NCBI RefSeq assembly: GCF_001704635.1
Contig: NZ_MAXF01000127.1
Span: 1 to 34,586 of the forward strand
Length of the DNA stretch: 34,586 nt
Origin: Streptomyces sparsogenes
Lineage (GTDB): Bacteria; Actinomycetota; Actinomycetes; Streptomycetales; Streptomycetaceae
Direction of reading: 5' to 3'
Positions 18,091 to 25,421 of the stretch are shown here, piece after piece; position 1 is the stretch's first letter, and each line of letters begins with the position of its first letter. The notes beneath the pieces were generated by a model. It saw only the letters and a list, made by a program, of their open reading frames with translations, did no database searches and was not told the origin of the DNA. The translations under genes and the position numbers were made by a program.

Positions 18091-19065
18091 ATGCCGTTCG
18101 CGCGCCTCGCGGCAGCCACCACCCCCACGGCCCGGATCGGCCTCGGCCTGGCCGCCGTGGGCCGCCCCGGCTACATCAACCTCGGCCGGGAGCGGGACCT
18201 GCCGGCCGGGCGCGGCGTCGAGGCGATGCGCGAGCGCACCCATGAGCTGCTGGACGCCGCGTACGCGCGGGGCGTGCGCTACCTCGACGCCGCCCGCTCG
18301 TACGGGCGGGCCGAGGAGTTCCTGGCTGGCTGGCTGGAGAGCCGCCCCGAGGCGCGGGACGTGGTGATCGGCAGCAAGTGGGGCTACACCTACGTCGCCG
18401 ACTGGCGCACGGACGCCGAGACCCACGAGGTCAAGGACCACAGCCTCGCGACGTACGAGCGCCAGAGCGCGGAGAGCCGCGCCCTGCTCGGCGACCGGCT
18501 CGACCTCTACCAGGTGCACTCCGTCACCCCCGGCAGCCCGGCCCTCACCGACCCCGCGCTCCAGGCCCGGCTGGCCCGGCTCGCGGCCGAGGGCGTCACC
18601 ATCGGGCTGTCCACCAGCGGACCCGCCCAGCGCGACGCGATCCGCGCCGCGCTGGAGGTCACCGTGGACGGGGAGCCGCTGTTCCGCACCGTCCAGTCCA
18701 CGTACAACCTGCTCGAGCCCTCGGCCGGGGCGGCCCTGGCCGAGGCGCACGAGGCGGGCCGCGCGGTGATCGTCAAGGAGGCCGTGGCCAACGGTCGCCT
18801 CGCGGCGCCCGAGCAGCTCCCGGCGGCGCTGCGCCGCGTCGCGGAGGAGACGGGCGCGGGCCCCGACGCGGTCGCCCTCGCGGCGGTGCTGCACCAGCAG
18901 TGGGTGAGCGTGGTCCTCTCCGGCGCGGCGACGACCGCCCAGCTGGAATCCAACCTGACGGCGGCGACGCTGCGGCTGGACGGGGGACAGCGGGCGGCCC
19001 TGGCGGAGCTGGCCGAGGCCCCCGGGGAGTACTGGGACCACCGGGCGAAGCTGGTGTGGTCCTGA
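18091..19065 (+). CDS. Aldo/keto reductase
   Basis: A 324-residue NADPH-dependent oxidoreductase of the AKR barrel fold. The catalytic tetrad can be read: Asp66 (RYLDAARSYG), Tyr71, Lys96 (IGSKWGY) and His143 (YQVHSV). The C-terminal part (SGAATTAQLESNL) matches the cofactor-phosphate-binding segment. The substrate is unknown. Within the family it looks most like the bacterial tas/YghZ-type group, but this cannot be settled here. ATG start with GAGGAGG ten bases upstream. It lies 108 bases after argH and beyond a hairpin, so it is probably a separate transcript. Confidence 0.85.
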   Translation: MPFARLAAATTPTARIGLGLAAVGRPGYINLGRERDLPAGRGVEAMRERTHELLDAAYARGVRYLDAARSYGRAEEFLAGWLESRPEARDVVIGSKWGYTYVADWRTDAETHEVKDHSLATYERQSAESRALLGDRLDLYQVHSVTPGSPALTDPALQARLARLAAEGVTIGLSTSGPAQRDAIRAALEVTVDGEPLFRTVQSTYNLLEPSAGAALAEAHEAGRAVIVKEAVANGRLAAPEQLPAALRRVAEETGAGPDAVALAAVLHQQWVSVVLSGAATTAQLESNLTAATLRLDGGQRAALAELAEAPGEYWDHRAKLVWS

Positions 19066-19280
19066 GCCGCCCCACCGCCCCGTCGTAAGCCCCCGCCGCG
19101 CCGTTAGCCCCCGCCGCGCGGGCTGCCGCCGAAGGCGTCGTGGGGGCGAGCCCGGCCCCGCGAAGAGCCCCGGATTGCCCCGGCGGGGCCCGGACGCCAC
19201 GCGCGGCTGGCGAGGGCGCGCGGGCACGGAGAGGATGGGCCCGACCACGACGTAACCCCTGCGTCAGGCGAGGTCTCCGC

Positions 19281-20117
19281 ATGCCCATACGCACCACGAC
19301 ACCCCGCACCACGACACCCCACGCGACGTCACCCCGCACCAAGAACCGCGCGAGCCCGCTGCACAAGGTCCGCTACGCCGTACGCCATCCCGAACGGGTG
19401 CCGCGTTACCTGCGGCGGCTGGCCCGGGACCTGCGGCTGCGCCTCTCCACGCGCGACCACATCGCCTACTACCGGGCGGTGATGCGGGACGACACCGCCC
19501 GCAGTCCCGAGGCGGCCGTCGGCAGCGCCTCGCACGAGCGTTGGCTCGCCCTGGGGAAGATGCAGTACGACTACCTCCTGTGGCACGGCCTGAGGCCCGA
19601 CGACCGGGTCCTGGACATCGGCTGCGGCAATCTGCGCGCCGGGTGGCGCCTCATCGACTACCTCGACGCGGGCCACTACCACGGCATCGACATCTCACCC
19701 GACATCCTTCTCGCCGCCCAGGACGTCGTGGTGGGGCGCGGCCTTCAGGCCAAGCTGCCCCATCTGAGCCTGGTGCGCGACCTGCGCCTGGCGGCCCTCC
19801 CCGAGGCGTACTTCACCGTGGTGCACGCGCACAGCGTCTTCTCCCACTCGCCCCGGGAGGTGATCGAGGAGTGCCTGGCCCATGTCGCGCGCGTGCTCGC
19901 CCCGGGCGGATACTTCGACTTCACCTTCAACCGCACCGACGGGCCCGAGCACCACGTGCTGCGCGAGGACTTCTACTACCGCACGGACACCCTGGTGCGG
20001 CTCGCCGCGGACCACGGGCTCGCGGCGCGGTTCATGGAGGACTGGGAGGAACTGCCCCATCGGCAGTCGAAGATCCGCGTCACACACCGCGCCGCACACG
20101 GCGAAGAGGCCGCCTGA
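19281..20117 (+). CDS. Class I SAM-dependent methyltransferase
   Basis: 278 residues. The N-terminal 60 residues are basic and start with short Thr/Pro repeats (TTTPRTTTPH). The methyltransferase domain begins near 80, with motif I VLDIGCGNLRAG (110-121), acidic residues in GIDISPD and a hydrophobic strand LAPGGYFDFTF. The acceptor is unknown. The ATG at 19281 with GAGG seven bases upstream is preferred to the longer GTG-started frame at 19140, whose 47 extra residues are an Arg/Gly/Pro-rich artefact of high GC. The stop codon lies inside the terminator stem at 20106-20136. Confidence 0.8.
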   Translation: MPIRTTTPRTTTPHATSPRTKNRASPLHKVRYAVRHPERVPRYLRRLARDLRLRLSTRDHIAYYRAVMRDDTARSPEAAVGSASHERWLALGKMQYDYLLWHGLRPDDRVLDIGCGNLRAGWRLIDYLDAGHYHGIDISPDILLAAQDVVVGRGLQAKLPHLSLVRDLRLAALPEAYFTVVHAHSVFSHSPREVIEECLAHVARVLAPGGYFDFTFNRTDGPEHHVLREDFYYRTDTLVRLAADHGLAARFMEDWEELPHRQSKIRVTHRAAHGEEAA

Positions 20118-20136
20118 GCCAATGTCAGGCGGCCTC
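20106..20136 (+). terminator. Terminator hairpin containing the methyltransferase stop codon
   Basis: A perfect 12-bp stem, GAGGCCGCCTGA and TCAGGCGGCCTC with a 7-base loop. The left arm ends with the TGA stop of the methyltransferase gene. There is no U tract. The convergent gene ends with almost the same arm (20186 onward). Confidence 0.6.
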
Positions 20137-20155
20137 GCGCCGAAAAACTGCGTTC

Positions 20156-20186
20156 TGAGAAGAAGGACGAACGGGACAGAGCCCGT
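20156..20186 (-). terminator. Terminator of the acyltransferase gene
   Basis: On the minus strand ACGGG and CCCGT (20171-20175 and 20182-20186) form a 5-bp stem around a 6-base loop, followed by a T-rich run TCGTCCTTCTTCTC. It directly follows the acyltransferase stop. Confidence 0.45.
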
Positions 20187-20857
20187 CAGGCGGCCTTCGC
20201 CTTGGTGGCGTACATGTCCACGTACTCCTGCCCGGACAGCCGCATGACCTCGCTCATGACCTCGTCGGTCACCGCCCGCAGCACGAAGCGGTCGCGGTCC
20301 ATGCCCTCGTAGCGCGTGAACTCCAGCGGCTCGCCGAAGCGGATCGTGACCCGGCCCGGCCGCGGCAGGCCCTTGCCGCCCGGCTGGAGCCGGTCCGTCC
20401 CGATCACCGCGAACGGCACCACGGGGGCGCCCGTCATCAGGGTGAGCCGGGCGATGCCGGTGCGGCCGCGGTAGAGACGGCCGTCGGGGGAGCGGGTGCC
20501 CTCGGGGTAGATGCCGAAGATCCTGCCCTCCTCCAGCACCCGACGGCCGGTCATCAGCGCGGCCACGCCGCCGTGCCCGCCGTCCCGGTCCACCGGGATC
20601 ATGCCGACGCCGGTGAAGAACCACGCCATCAGCCGGCCCTTGAGGCCCTTGCCCGTGACGTACTCGTCCTTGCCGATGAAGACGACCTGGCGGTCACAGA
20701 CCAGCGGCAGGATCATCGAGTCGATGAAGGTGAGATGGTTCCCCGCCAGGATGACCGGGCCGGAGCCCGGGATCCGCTCCGCCCCCTCGACCTGCGGGCG
20801 GAACATCAGACGCATCAGCGGACCGAGCACTGCCTTCAGGAACGCGAATCGGGACAA
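20186..20857 (-). CDS. 1-acyl-sn-glycerol-3-phosphate acyltransferase (PlsC family)
   Basis: Transfers an acyl group to a lysophospholipid, most often making phosphatidic acid, at the inner face of the membrane. 223 residues. The HX4D motif is NHLTFID (His41, Asp46). Motif III is FGIYPEGTRSPDGRLYRG (114-131), and the proline strand is GAPVVPFAVIG. Start: TTG at 20855-20857 with GGAGGG about five bases upstream. No ATG or GTG is in a better position. The gene diverges from the phosphodiesterase gene, so two phospholipid-related genes share a 274-base control region. Actinobacteria carry several PlsC paralogues, so the exact acceptor is open. Confidence 0.88.
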   Translation of the reverse strand: MSRFAFLKAVLGPLMRLMFRPQVEGAERIPGSGPVILAGNHLTFIDSMILPLVCDRQVVFIGKDEYVTGKGLKGRLMAWFFTGVGMIPVDRDGGHGGVAALMTGRRVLEEGRIFGIYPEGTRSPDGRLYRGRTGIARLTLMTGAPVVPFAVIGTDRLQPGGKGLPRPGRVTIRFGEPLEFTRYEGMDRDRFVLRAVTDEVMSEVMRLSGQEYVDMYATKAKAA

Positions 20858-20905
20858 CGGGCCCTCCGGTCGGGGTCATGGGCGAAGGCGCCCGTACGCG
20901 GCGGG

Positions 20906-20918
20906 TCACCCAGGGTGA
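20906..20918. promoter_or_regulatory. Palindrome upstream of the acyltransferase
   Basis: TCACCC and GGGTGA flank a single A, 49-61 bases upstream of the acyltransferase start. A possible operator. TCACCC resembles the core of PHO units, so shared PhoP control is conceivable, but this single site is weak evidence. Confidence 0.3.
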
Positions 20919-20986
20919 GTCAACCCGATACCGCACACGTGCGCCGATGAGACGATACTCGCCGGTCACGCCCCCGCGCACACCGG

Positions 20987-21040
20987 GTTCACCCACCTGA
21001 TACGCACTGTTGACCCACGTTTCCCACGCGTTCCGTCCAA
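20987..21040 (+). promoter_or_regulatory. PHO-box-like direct repeat array
   Basis: 11-nt units with the GTTCACC core of Streptomyces PHO boxes: GTTCACCCACC (20987-20997) and GTTGACCCACG (21009-21019) exactly 22 bp apart, with a weak unit between. Degenerate units GTTTCCCACGC (from 21019) and GTTCCGTCCAA (from 21030) follow. The array lies about 90-145 bases upstream of the phosphodiesterase start. S. coelicolor glpQ genes are known PhoP targets. Binding here is inferred. Confidence 0.65.
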
Positions 21041-21131
21041 CGTCTCCCGCCCGAAAGGCCTACGCCCCTACCATCGGGCCGTCATTTGATCAGTTTTTGA
21101 CAGGTACCGGACTCCACAGCGAGGAGTGGTC

Positions 21132-22283
21132 ATGGAGCGGGAGCAACAGCTCGGACGGCGCGCCATCCTGGGGGCCGCGGCCCTTGGCGCGGGCGCGGTG
21201 GCGCTGGGCGGCGCGGGCACGGCCGCGGCGGCGGAGGCGTCGGCGCCAGCGTCCGGGAAGGGCCACGGGCTGCCGGTGCCCACCGTCATCGGGCACCGGG
21301 GGGCCAGCGGATACCGGCCCGAACACACCCTCGGCTCCTACCAGCTCGCCCTCGACCTGGGTGCCGACATCATCGAGCAGGACCTCGTCCCCACCAAGGA
21401 CGGGCATCTCGTCTGCCGCCACGAGAACGACATCACGGCCACCACGGACGTGGCCGCGCACCCCGAGTTCGCGGACCGCAAGACCACCAAGACCGTCGAC
21501 GGCACCGCGCTGACCGGCTGGTTCACCGAGGACTTCACGCTCGCCGAGCTGAAGACCCTGCGCGCCAAGGAGCGCATCCCCGGCACCCGCCAGCGCAACA
21601 CGCTCTACGACGGCCGCTGGGAGGTGCCCACCTTCGAGGAAGTGCTCCAGTGGGCCGAGCGCGAGGGCCGCAAGCGCGGCCGCCGGATCTGGCTGTACGT
21701 CGAGACCAAGCACCCCACCTACTTCCGCAAGCTCGGCCTCGGCCTGGAGGAGCGGCTGGTCAAGCTGCTGCGCGCGTACGGGCGGCACCGCAAGGACTCG
21801 CCGACCTTCCTCCAGTCGTTCGAGCCCAGCAGCATCCAGCGGCTGCGCAAGCTGGTCGCCACCCCGGCGGTCGTGCTGCTGTCCACCGCGAACAGCCGGC
21901 CCTGGGACTTCGTCGAGGCCGGCGACCCGCGCACGGTCGCGGACCTGGTCAAGCCCGAGGGCCTGGAGTGGATCGCGGGCTACGCCGACGGCATCGGGCC
22001 CGACCTGTCGCTGATCATCCCGCGCGACTCCAGCGGCAGGCTCACCACCCCCACCCCGCTGGTCAAGGACGCGCACGCGGCCGGTCTGGTGCTGCACCCC
22101 TACACCATGCGCAACGAGAACTCCTTCCTCCCGGCCGACTTCCGGCGCGGCACCGACGCCACCGCCTACGGGGACGCCTTCGGCGCCTTCAAGAGGTACT
22201 TCGAGACGGGCATCGACGGGATCTTCTCCGACAACCCGGACACCGCGCTGCTCGCCCGCGAGGACTTCCGCAAGAACCGGTGA
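21132..22283 (+). CDS. glpQ: Secreted glycerophosphodiester phosphodiesterase
   Basis: Hydrolyses glycerophosphodiesters to glycerol-3-phosphate and an alcohol outside the cell, supplying phosphate and glycerol. About 383 residues. The N-terminus has a twin-arginine-like signal peptide: polar QQLGRRAIL, then a long Ala/Gly core and a likely cut after TAAAA. The catalytic barrel shows GHRGASGYRPEHT (His and Glu), IIEQD and GHLVCRHE, and ends with GIDGIFSDNPD. The ATG at 21132 follows GAGGAG (21121-21126). Two codons upstream a GTG is also possible. The PHO-like array and TTGACA at 21097 lie upstream. Similar to S. coelicolor GlpQ1 by context, recalled rather than compared. Confidence 0.92.
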   Translation: MEREQQLGRRAILGAAALGAGAVALGGAGTAAAAEASAPASGKGHGLPVPTVIGHRGASGYRPEHTLGSYQLALDLGADIIEQDLVPTKDGHLVCRHENDITATTDVAAHPEFADRKTTKTVDGTALTGWFTEDFTLAELKTLRAKERIPGTRQRNTLYDGRWEVPTFEEVLQWAEREGRKRGRRIWLYVETKHPTYFRKLGLGLEERLVKLLRAYGRHRKDSPTFLQSFEPSSIQRLRKLVATPAVVLLSTANSRPWDFVEAGDPRTVADLVKPEGLEWIAGYADGIGPDLSLIIPRDSSGRLTTPTPLVKDAHAAGLVLHPYTMRNENSFLPADFRRGTDATAYGDAFGAFKRYFETGIDGIFSDNPDTALLAREDFRKNR

Positions 22284-22336
22284 ACGCCCGCTCGAGCCGG
22301 TGAACGCCCGCCCCAGCTGGTGAACGCCCGCTCCGG
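22277..22336 (+). repeat. Three tandem 20-bp repeats over the phosphodiesterase stop codon
   Basis: Units 22277-22296, 22297-22316 and 22317-22336 all contain GGTGAACGCCCGC, with differences only in the last six bases and the second base. Unit 1 contains the TGA stop, so the end of the gene has been copied twice. The third unit runs into a strong terminator hairpin. Confidence 0.9.
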
Positions 22337-22381
22337 CGCGCGGCGGTGCCCTGCCCGTACGGGGGCACCGCCGCGCGCCGG
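22333..22381 (+). terminator. Very strong hairpin after the phosphodiesterase
   Basis: A perfect 19-bp stem: CCGGCGCGCGGCGGTGCCC (22333-22351) pairs with 22363-22381, with an 11-base loop. It lies 50 bases after the stop codon. The following GCGTTT is only a weak U tract, but the stem is the strongest in the window. The rest of the gap to 22494 shows nothing else. Confidence 0.75.
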
Positions 22382-22494
22382 GCGTTTCCGGACACCGGCG
22401 CGACGCCGTCAACCCGCGTCCGCGCGGCCGCCCTGTCGGGTGAGAGACCGGCGCGTCGGCAACCCGGCCCCGCGCGGCCCGCGTCCCGCCGGGT

Positions 22495-23016
22495 ATGGAC
22501 CTTCTGGAGAAACTCCGCCCCCTGCTCGCCGCCGAGGCGGCGGCCGAGGCCTACGGCGCGGGCATCGAACCCGCCGAGCTCGAACAGGCGGTGTGGCTGC
22601 GGCTGCTGGAGCGCACCCACGAGGAGGGGCCACCGCCCGAACCCGCCGCCTGGCTGCGCGGAGCGGTCCGGGCCGAGGTGCGCGGCGCCCGGCGCCGGGC
22701 CCGGCGGGAGGTGCCGTACGACCCGGTGGGCGACGGCCCGCCCTCCGGCCCGGAGGCCCGGCCGGCCGAGCAGGCCGTGCTCGCGGCGGAGACGGGCCGG
22801 GCGCTGCGCGCGGCGGTGCGCCGACTGCCCGGCCGCTGCCCTCTTTTATTGGGCGCGCTGCTGTCCCGCGCCGACCTGACCTACCGCGAGATCGCGGGGG
22901 AGTTGGGAATGTCACAGGGCAGCCTGGGCCCGGTACGTTCCCGATGTCTGGGTTGCCTGCGCAGAATGCTCACGGCGGAGATTGCGGCTCCTGAACTCTG
23001 GGGAAAGGAGCGTTAG
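22495..23016 (+). CDS. Sigma-70-like small protein with region 4 helix-turn-helix
   Basis: 173 residues. The C-terminal part resembles sigma region 4: LTYREIAGELGMSQGSLGPVRSRCLGCLRRML, with a helix-turn-helix at about 128-155. The N-terminal part (AELEQAVWLRLLER) recalls only the last helix of region 2, and the -10 recognition and core-binding stretch is short or missing. It may be a reduced ECF-type sigma factor, or a DNA-binding protein derived from one. No anti-sigma gene is adjacent. The ATG at 22495 has no good ribosome binding site, so the start is uncertain. It is followed 122 bases later by a GNAT gene in the same direction. Confidence 0.7.
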   Translation: MDLLEKLRPLLAAEAAAEAYGAGIEPAELEQAVWLRLLERTHEEGPPPEPAAWLRGAVRAEVRGARRRARREVPYDPVGDGPPSGPEARPAEQAVLAAETGRALRAAVRRLPGRCPLLLGALLSRADLTYREIAGELGMSQGSLGPVRSRCLGCLRRMLTAEIAAPELWGKER

Positions 23017-23138
23017 ACAATCGGCGCCTCGGAGGCGGACGTGCGTATCTTTCACGGCGGCTCCGGTCAGGCCACACCCCGGTCGCGTCCTTACCCTCAT
23101 CGCGGCCGGTGGACCGAGACTAGGGGAGGCATGCGCAC

Positions 23139-23642
23139 ATGGGCATGAGCGTGACCATCTCCGCGGCGACCGCGGACGACGCCGAGCAGATCCTCAAGCT
23201 GCAGTACCTGTGCTACCAGCGGGAGGCCGAGCTCTACGGGGACTACTCGATCGAGCCGCTGACCCAGTCGCTGGACGACCTCCGCGCCGAACTGGGCCAG
23301 GGCTGCGTGCTCGTGGCCCGGCTCGGCGCGGAGGTCGTCGGATCGGTCCGCGGCACGGTCGACGACAAGGGCACCGCCGCCATTGGCAAGCTCATCGTGC
23401 ACCCGCGGATGCAGCGCCACGGCCTGGGCGGCCGGCTGCTCGCGGCGATCGAGGAGCGGCTGGCCGAGGAGCGGGACGCCAAGCGGTACCGGCTGTTCAC
23501 CGGCCACCGCAGCGAGGGCAATCTGCGGCTGTACCGGCGGTACGGCTACGCGCAGGTGGGCACCGAAGAGGTCAACCGTCGGCTGAGCCTGGTCACCCTG
23601 GAGAAGGAAGCCACGCCCTCGGCGTACGCGGCCAGCGCCTGA
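23139..23642 (+). CDS. GNAT family N-acetyltransferase
   Basis: A 167-residue acetyl-CoA-dependent acetyltransferase. The acetyl-CoA-binding motif A is IVHPRMQRHGLGGRLLAAIE (about 87-106), and the C-terminal strand LFTGHRSEGNLRLYRRYGY follows the usual pattern. The substrate is unknown. ATG at 23139 with GGGGAGG (23123-23129) nine bases upstream. An in-frame ATG at 23145 is too far from that site. A small hairpin CGCCT-CGG-AGGCG (23025-23037) lies between this gene and the sigma-like gene. Confidence 0.85.
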   Translation: MGMSVTISAATADDAEQILKLQYLCYQREAELYGDYSIEPLTQSLDDLRAELGQGCVLVARLGAEVVGSVRGTVDDKGTAAIGKLIVHPRMQRHGLGGRLLAAIEERLAEERDAKRYRLFTGHRSEGNLRLYRRYGYAQVGTEEVNRRLSLVTLEKEATPSAYAASA

Positions 23643-23710
23643 CGCCACCGGGCGCCGCCCACCCCGACCGGCTCGTCGCCCGGGCTCGTCGCCCGGCTTT
23701 GTCACCGCGG

Positions 23711-23738
23711 GGCCCGCCGGGATCAGTCCTGGCGGGCC
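23711..23738 (-). terminator. Terminator containing the stop codon of the small membrane protein
   Basis: GGCCCGCC (23711-23718) and GGCGGGCC (23731-23738) form an 8-bp stem that continues, after one mismatch, with three further pairs and a 4-base loop. The TGA stop of the minus-strand gene (23723-23725) lies in the stem-loop. It could serve both convergent genes. Confidence 0.5.
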
Positions 23739-24238
23739 TTGCGCTTGCGCAGCCAGATCAGCCCGGTGACCGGCAGGAAGATCGGGATGAAGAGGTAGCC
23801 CATCCCGTAGTCCGACCACACCGTCTCGTCGGGGAAGGCGGAGGGGTCCGCGAGCGTCCAGGTGCCGATGGTCAGCACCCCCAGCAGCTCGGCGGCGCAG
23901 CAGACGAACGCCGCCTTGCGCGCCCCTTCCCCGCCGCGGACCAGCGAGACGGTGATGAAGGCGTACACGACGCCCGAGACCGCGGAGAGGATGTACGCGA
24001 GCGGGGCCTCGTGGTACTGGGCGGCGAGCTGGTAGATCGAGCGGGACGCGGCCGCGACGGTGAACACCCCGTAGAGCAGCACCAGCAGCCGGCCCGGCCC
24101 CTGGCCGAGCCCGCCCGCCCGGGCCCGCCCCGGCGCGGCGGCGTCGGGCGCGGAAGAAACAGGCGCGGGGGAAACAGGCTCGGGGGCTTGGGGCTCGGGG
24201 GCTTGGGGCGTGGTGGATTCGGACGCCGGCTCAGGCAC
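23723..24238 (-). CDS. Small four-helix membrane protein
   Basis: 171 residues. The first 45 are a Pro/Glu/Ala-rich cytosolic tail with a repeat (PQAPEPQAPEP). Four hydrophobic segments follow, among them LLVLLYGVFTVAAAS, AYILSAVSGVVYAFITVSLV and YLFIPIFLPVTGLIWL, and a basic end RKRKARQD. I do not recognise a functional family. It looks like a conserved actinobacterial integral membrane protein. The GTG start at 24238 has GGGGAGG five bases upstream and overlaps the end of the preceding membrane gene by eight bases, so the two are probably made together, perhaps as a complex. Confidence 0.75.
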   Translation of the reverse strand: MPEPASESTTPQAPEPQAPEPVSPAPVSSAPDAAAPGRARAGGLGQGPGRLLVLLYGVFTVAAASRSIYQLAAQYHEAPLAYILSAVSGVVYAFITVSLVRGGEGARKAAFVCCAAELLGVLTIGTWTLADPSAFPDETVWSDYGMGYLFIPIFLPVTGLIWLRKRKARQD

Positions 24239-24599
24239 CGCTGCCTCCCCAGATGTCGTACAGCCGCACCTCGAGCACGGCCAGCACCACCGCGGCCCCC
24301 GCCACCGTCGCCGACCCCCACCGGGTCCGCTCCGCCAGCGACATGAACGCCGCGACCGGCACGGCCAGCGCCGAGCCGATCAGATACGCCACGAAGATCG
24401 CCACACTGTCGTGGGGGTGCTCCCCGCGCGCCAGCCGCACGATCCCGACGACGAGCTGGGCGAGGCCCAGCAGGGTCACCACGGCCATGCCGATGAAGTG
24501 CCAGTCCTTGGTGGGCTGGTCGCGGTAGGCGGCGAAACCGCACCACGCGGCGAGCGCGAGGGCGGTCACACCGAGCGCGATCGTCAGCGCGTCGATCAA
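24231..24599 (-). CDS. Small four-helix membrane protein, partner of the next gene
   Basis: 122 residues starting at TTG 24597-24599, chosen because GCGGAGG lies five bases upstream. The frame stays open to 25442, but the upstream part is unlike protein and crosses the HAD gene on the other strand. Four hydrophobic segments cover nearly the whole length (ALTIALGVTALALAAWCGF, IGMAVVTLLGLAQLVVGIV, VAIFVAYLIGSALAVPVAAF and ATVAGAAVVLAVLEV). The short loop DQPTKDWHF lies between helices 1 and 2. The function is unknown. Shared topology and an 8-base overlap with the next gene suggest a two-component membrane complex. Confidence 0.7.
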   Translation of the reverse strand: MIDALTIALGVTALALAAWCGFAAYRDQPTKDWHFIGMAVVTLLGLAQLVVGIVRLARGEHPHDSVAIFVAYLIGSALAVPVAAFMSLAERTRWGSATVAGAAVVLAVLEVRLYDIWGGSGA

Positions 24600-24706
24600 C
24601 GTGACCTCCGCGCGGTGCGGCGGCGCACACAGGGGGTGGCAAGCATGGGGACGAGGGTAATCGGCCCCGGCGGACACCACGTGCCCGACCCCGAGGCCGG
24701 GCCTCG

Positions 24707-24712
24707 TACGCT
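24707..24712 (+). promoter_or_regulatory. -10 element for leaderless transcription of the HAD gene
   Basis: TACGCT ends eight bases before the ATG at 24721, and no ribosome binding site is present. This TANNNT-to-start spacing is typical of leaderless actinobacterial mRNAs. Confidence 0.45.
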
Positions 24713-24720
24713 GACCCGAT

Positions 24721-25371
24721 ATGAAGATCTCCGCTGACGCCCTGCTGTTCGACAATGACGGAACCCTCATCTCGTCCCTGGAGTCGGTCCACCGTTGCTG
24801 GAGCCGCTGGGCGGCGGAGTACGGAATTCCGGCGGAGGACTTCGCGCGGGTCGAGCTGCACGGCCGCCCCGCCTCCGACATCATCGGCGATCTGCTGCCC
24901 GCCCACCGCGTTCCGGAGGCCCGCGCCCGCATCGACGAACTGGAGCTGGCGGACGTGCCCGGCGGCGGGGTGGTGGCGCTGCCCGGGACGGTCGAGCTGC
25001 TGGGGCGGCTCCCCGCGGACCGCTGGGCGGTGGTGACCTCCGCGAACCGCCGGCTGGCCGAGGCCCGCCTGGCCGCGGTCGGGATCTCCCCGGCCCTGCT
25101 GATCAGCGCGGACGACATCACGCGCGGCAAGCCGGACCCCGAGCCCTTTCTGCTGGCCGCCGCCAAGCTCGGCTTCGAGCCCGCCCGCTGTGTGGTCTTC
25201 GAGGACGCCCCCGCCGGGCTCACGGCGGGCCGGGCCGCCGGGATGCGAACCGTGGCGTTGACCACAACCGCCGGCCGGGACGAGCTGATCGCCGACGTCG
25301 TCGTCGAAGACCTGTCGGCCGTGTCCGTCCAGGCCACGCAGGACGGACTGGAGATCACGGCGGGGGAGTGA
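24721..25371 (+). CDS. HAD-superfamily phosphatase
   Basis: A 216-residue cytosolic hydrolase of the beta-phosphoglucomutase/phosphoglycolate-phosphatase-like group. Motif I is FDNDGTL (nucleophile Asp11, acid/base Asp13), motif II is VVTSAN, the lysine is in GKPDPEPF and the metal-binding acids are in VFEDAPAGLTAG. A helical cap lies between about 18 and 85. It is probably a sugar-phosphate phosphatase, with the substrate not determinable. It appears to be leaderless (-10 TACGCT eight bases upstream). It is divergent from the membrane pair and ends 92 bases before the met leader peptide. Confidence 0.88.
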   Translation: MKISADALLFDNDGTLISSLESVHRCWSRWAAEYGIPAEDFARVELHGRPASDIIGDLLPAHRVPEARARIDELELADVPGGGVVALPGTVELLGRLPADRWAVVTSANRRLAEARLAAVGISPALLISADDITRGKPDPEPFLLAAAKLGFEPARCVVFEDAPAGLTAGRAAGMRTVALTTTAGRDELIADVVVEDLSAVSVQATQDGLEITAGE

Positions 25372-25397
25372 ACGACCCCGCCGCTGTCCACAGACTG

Positions 25398-25421
25398 GTC
25401 CGACAAGTCCGCTATTCGGAC
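25398..25421. promoter_or_regulatory. Inverted repeats upstream of the met leader
   Basis: GTCCGA (25398-25403) and TCGGAC (25416-25421) are inverted. A nested copy GTCCG-CTATT-CGGAC occupies 25407-25421, and ACATGT occurs at 25420-25425 and again at 25439-25444. They lie 20-66 bases before the leader ATG, so they are probably operator sites of a sulfur or methionine regulator. The regulator is not known. Confidence 0.45.

Noticed and set aside
16537..19248. A 903-codon open frame on the minus strand across argH and the aldo/keto reductase
   Set aside because: It lies antisense to two clear enzymes with catalytic motifs, and its composition is Gly/Arg/Ala repeats. It is a product of high GC, as are the other long antisense frames here (for example 3928-6543 opposite icd).
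19140..19280. N-terminal extension of the methyltransferase from 19140
   Set aside because: Arg/Gly/Pro-rich, without a ribosome site, while ATG 19281 has one.
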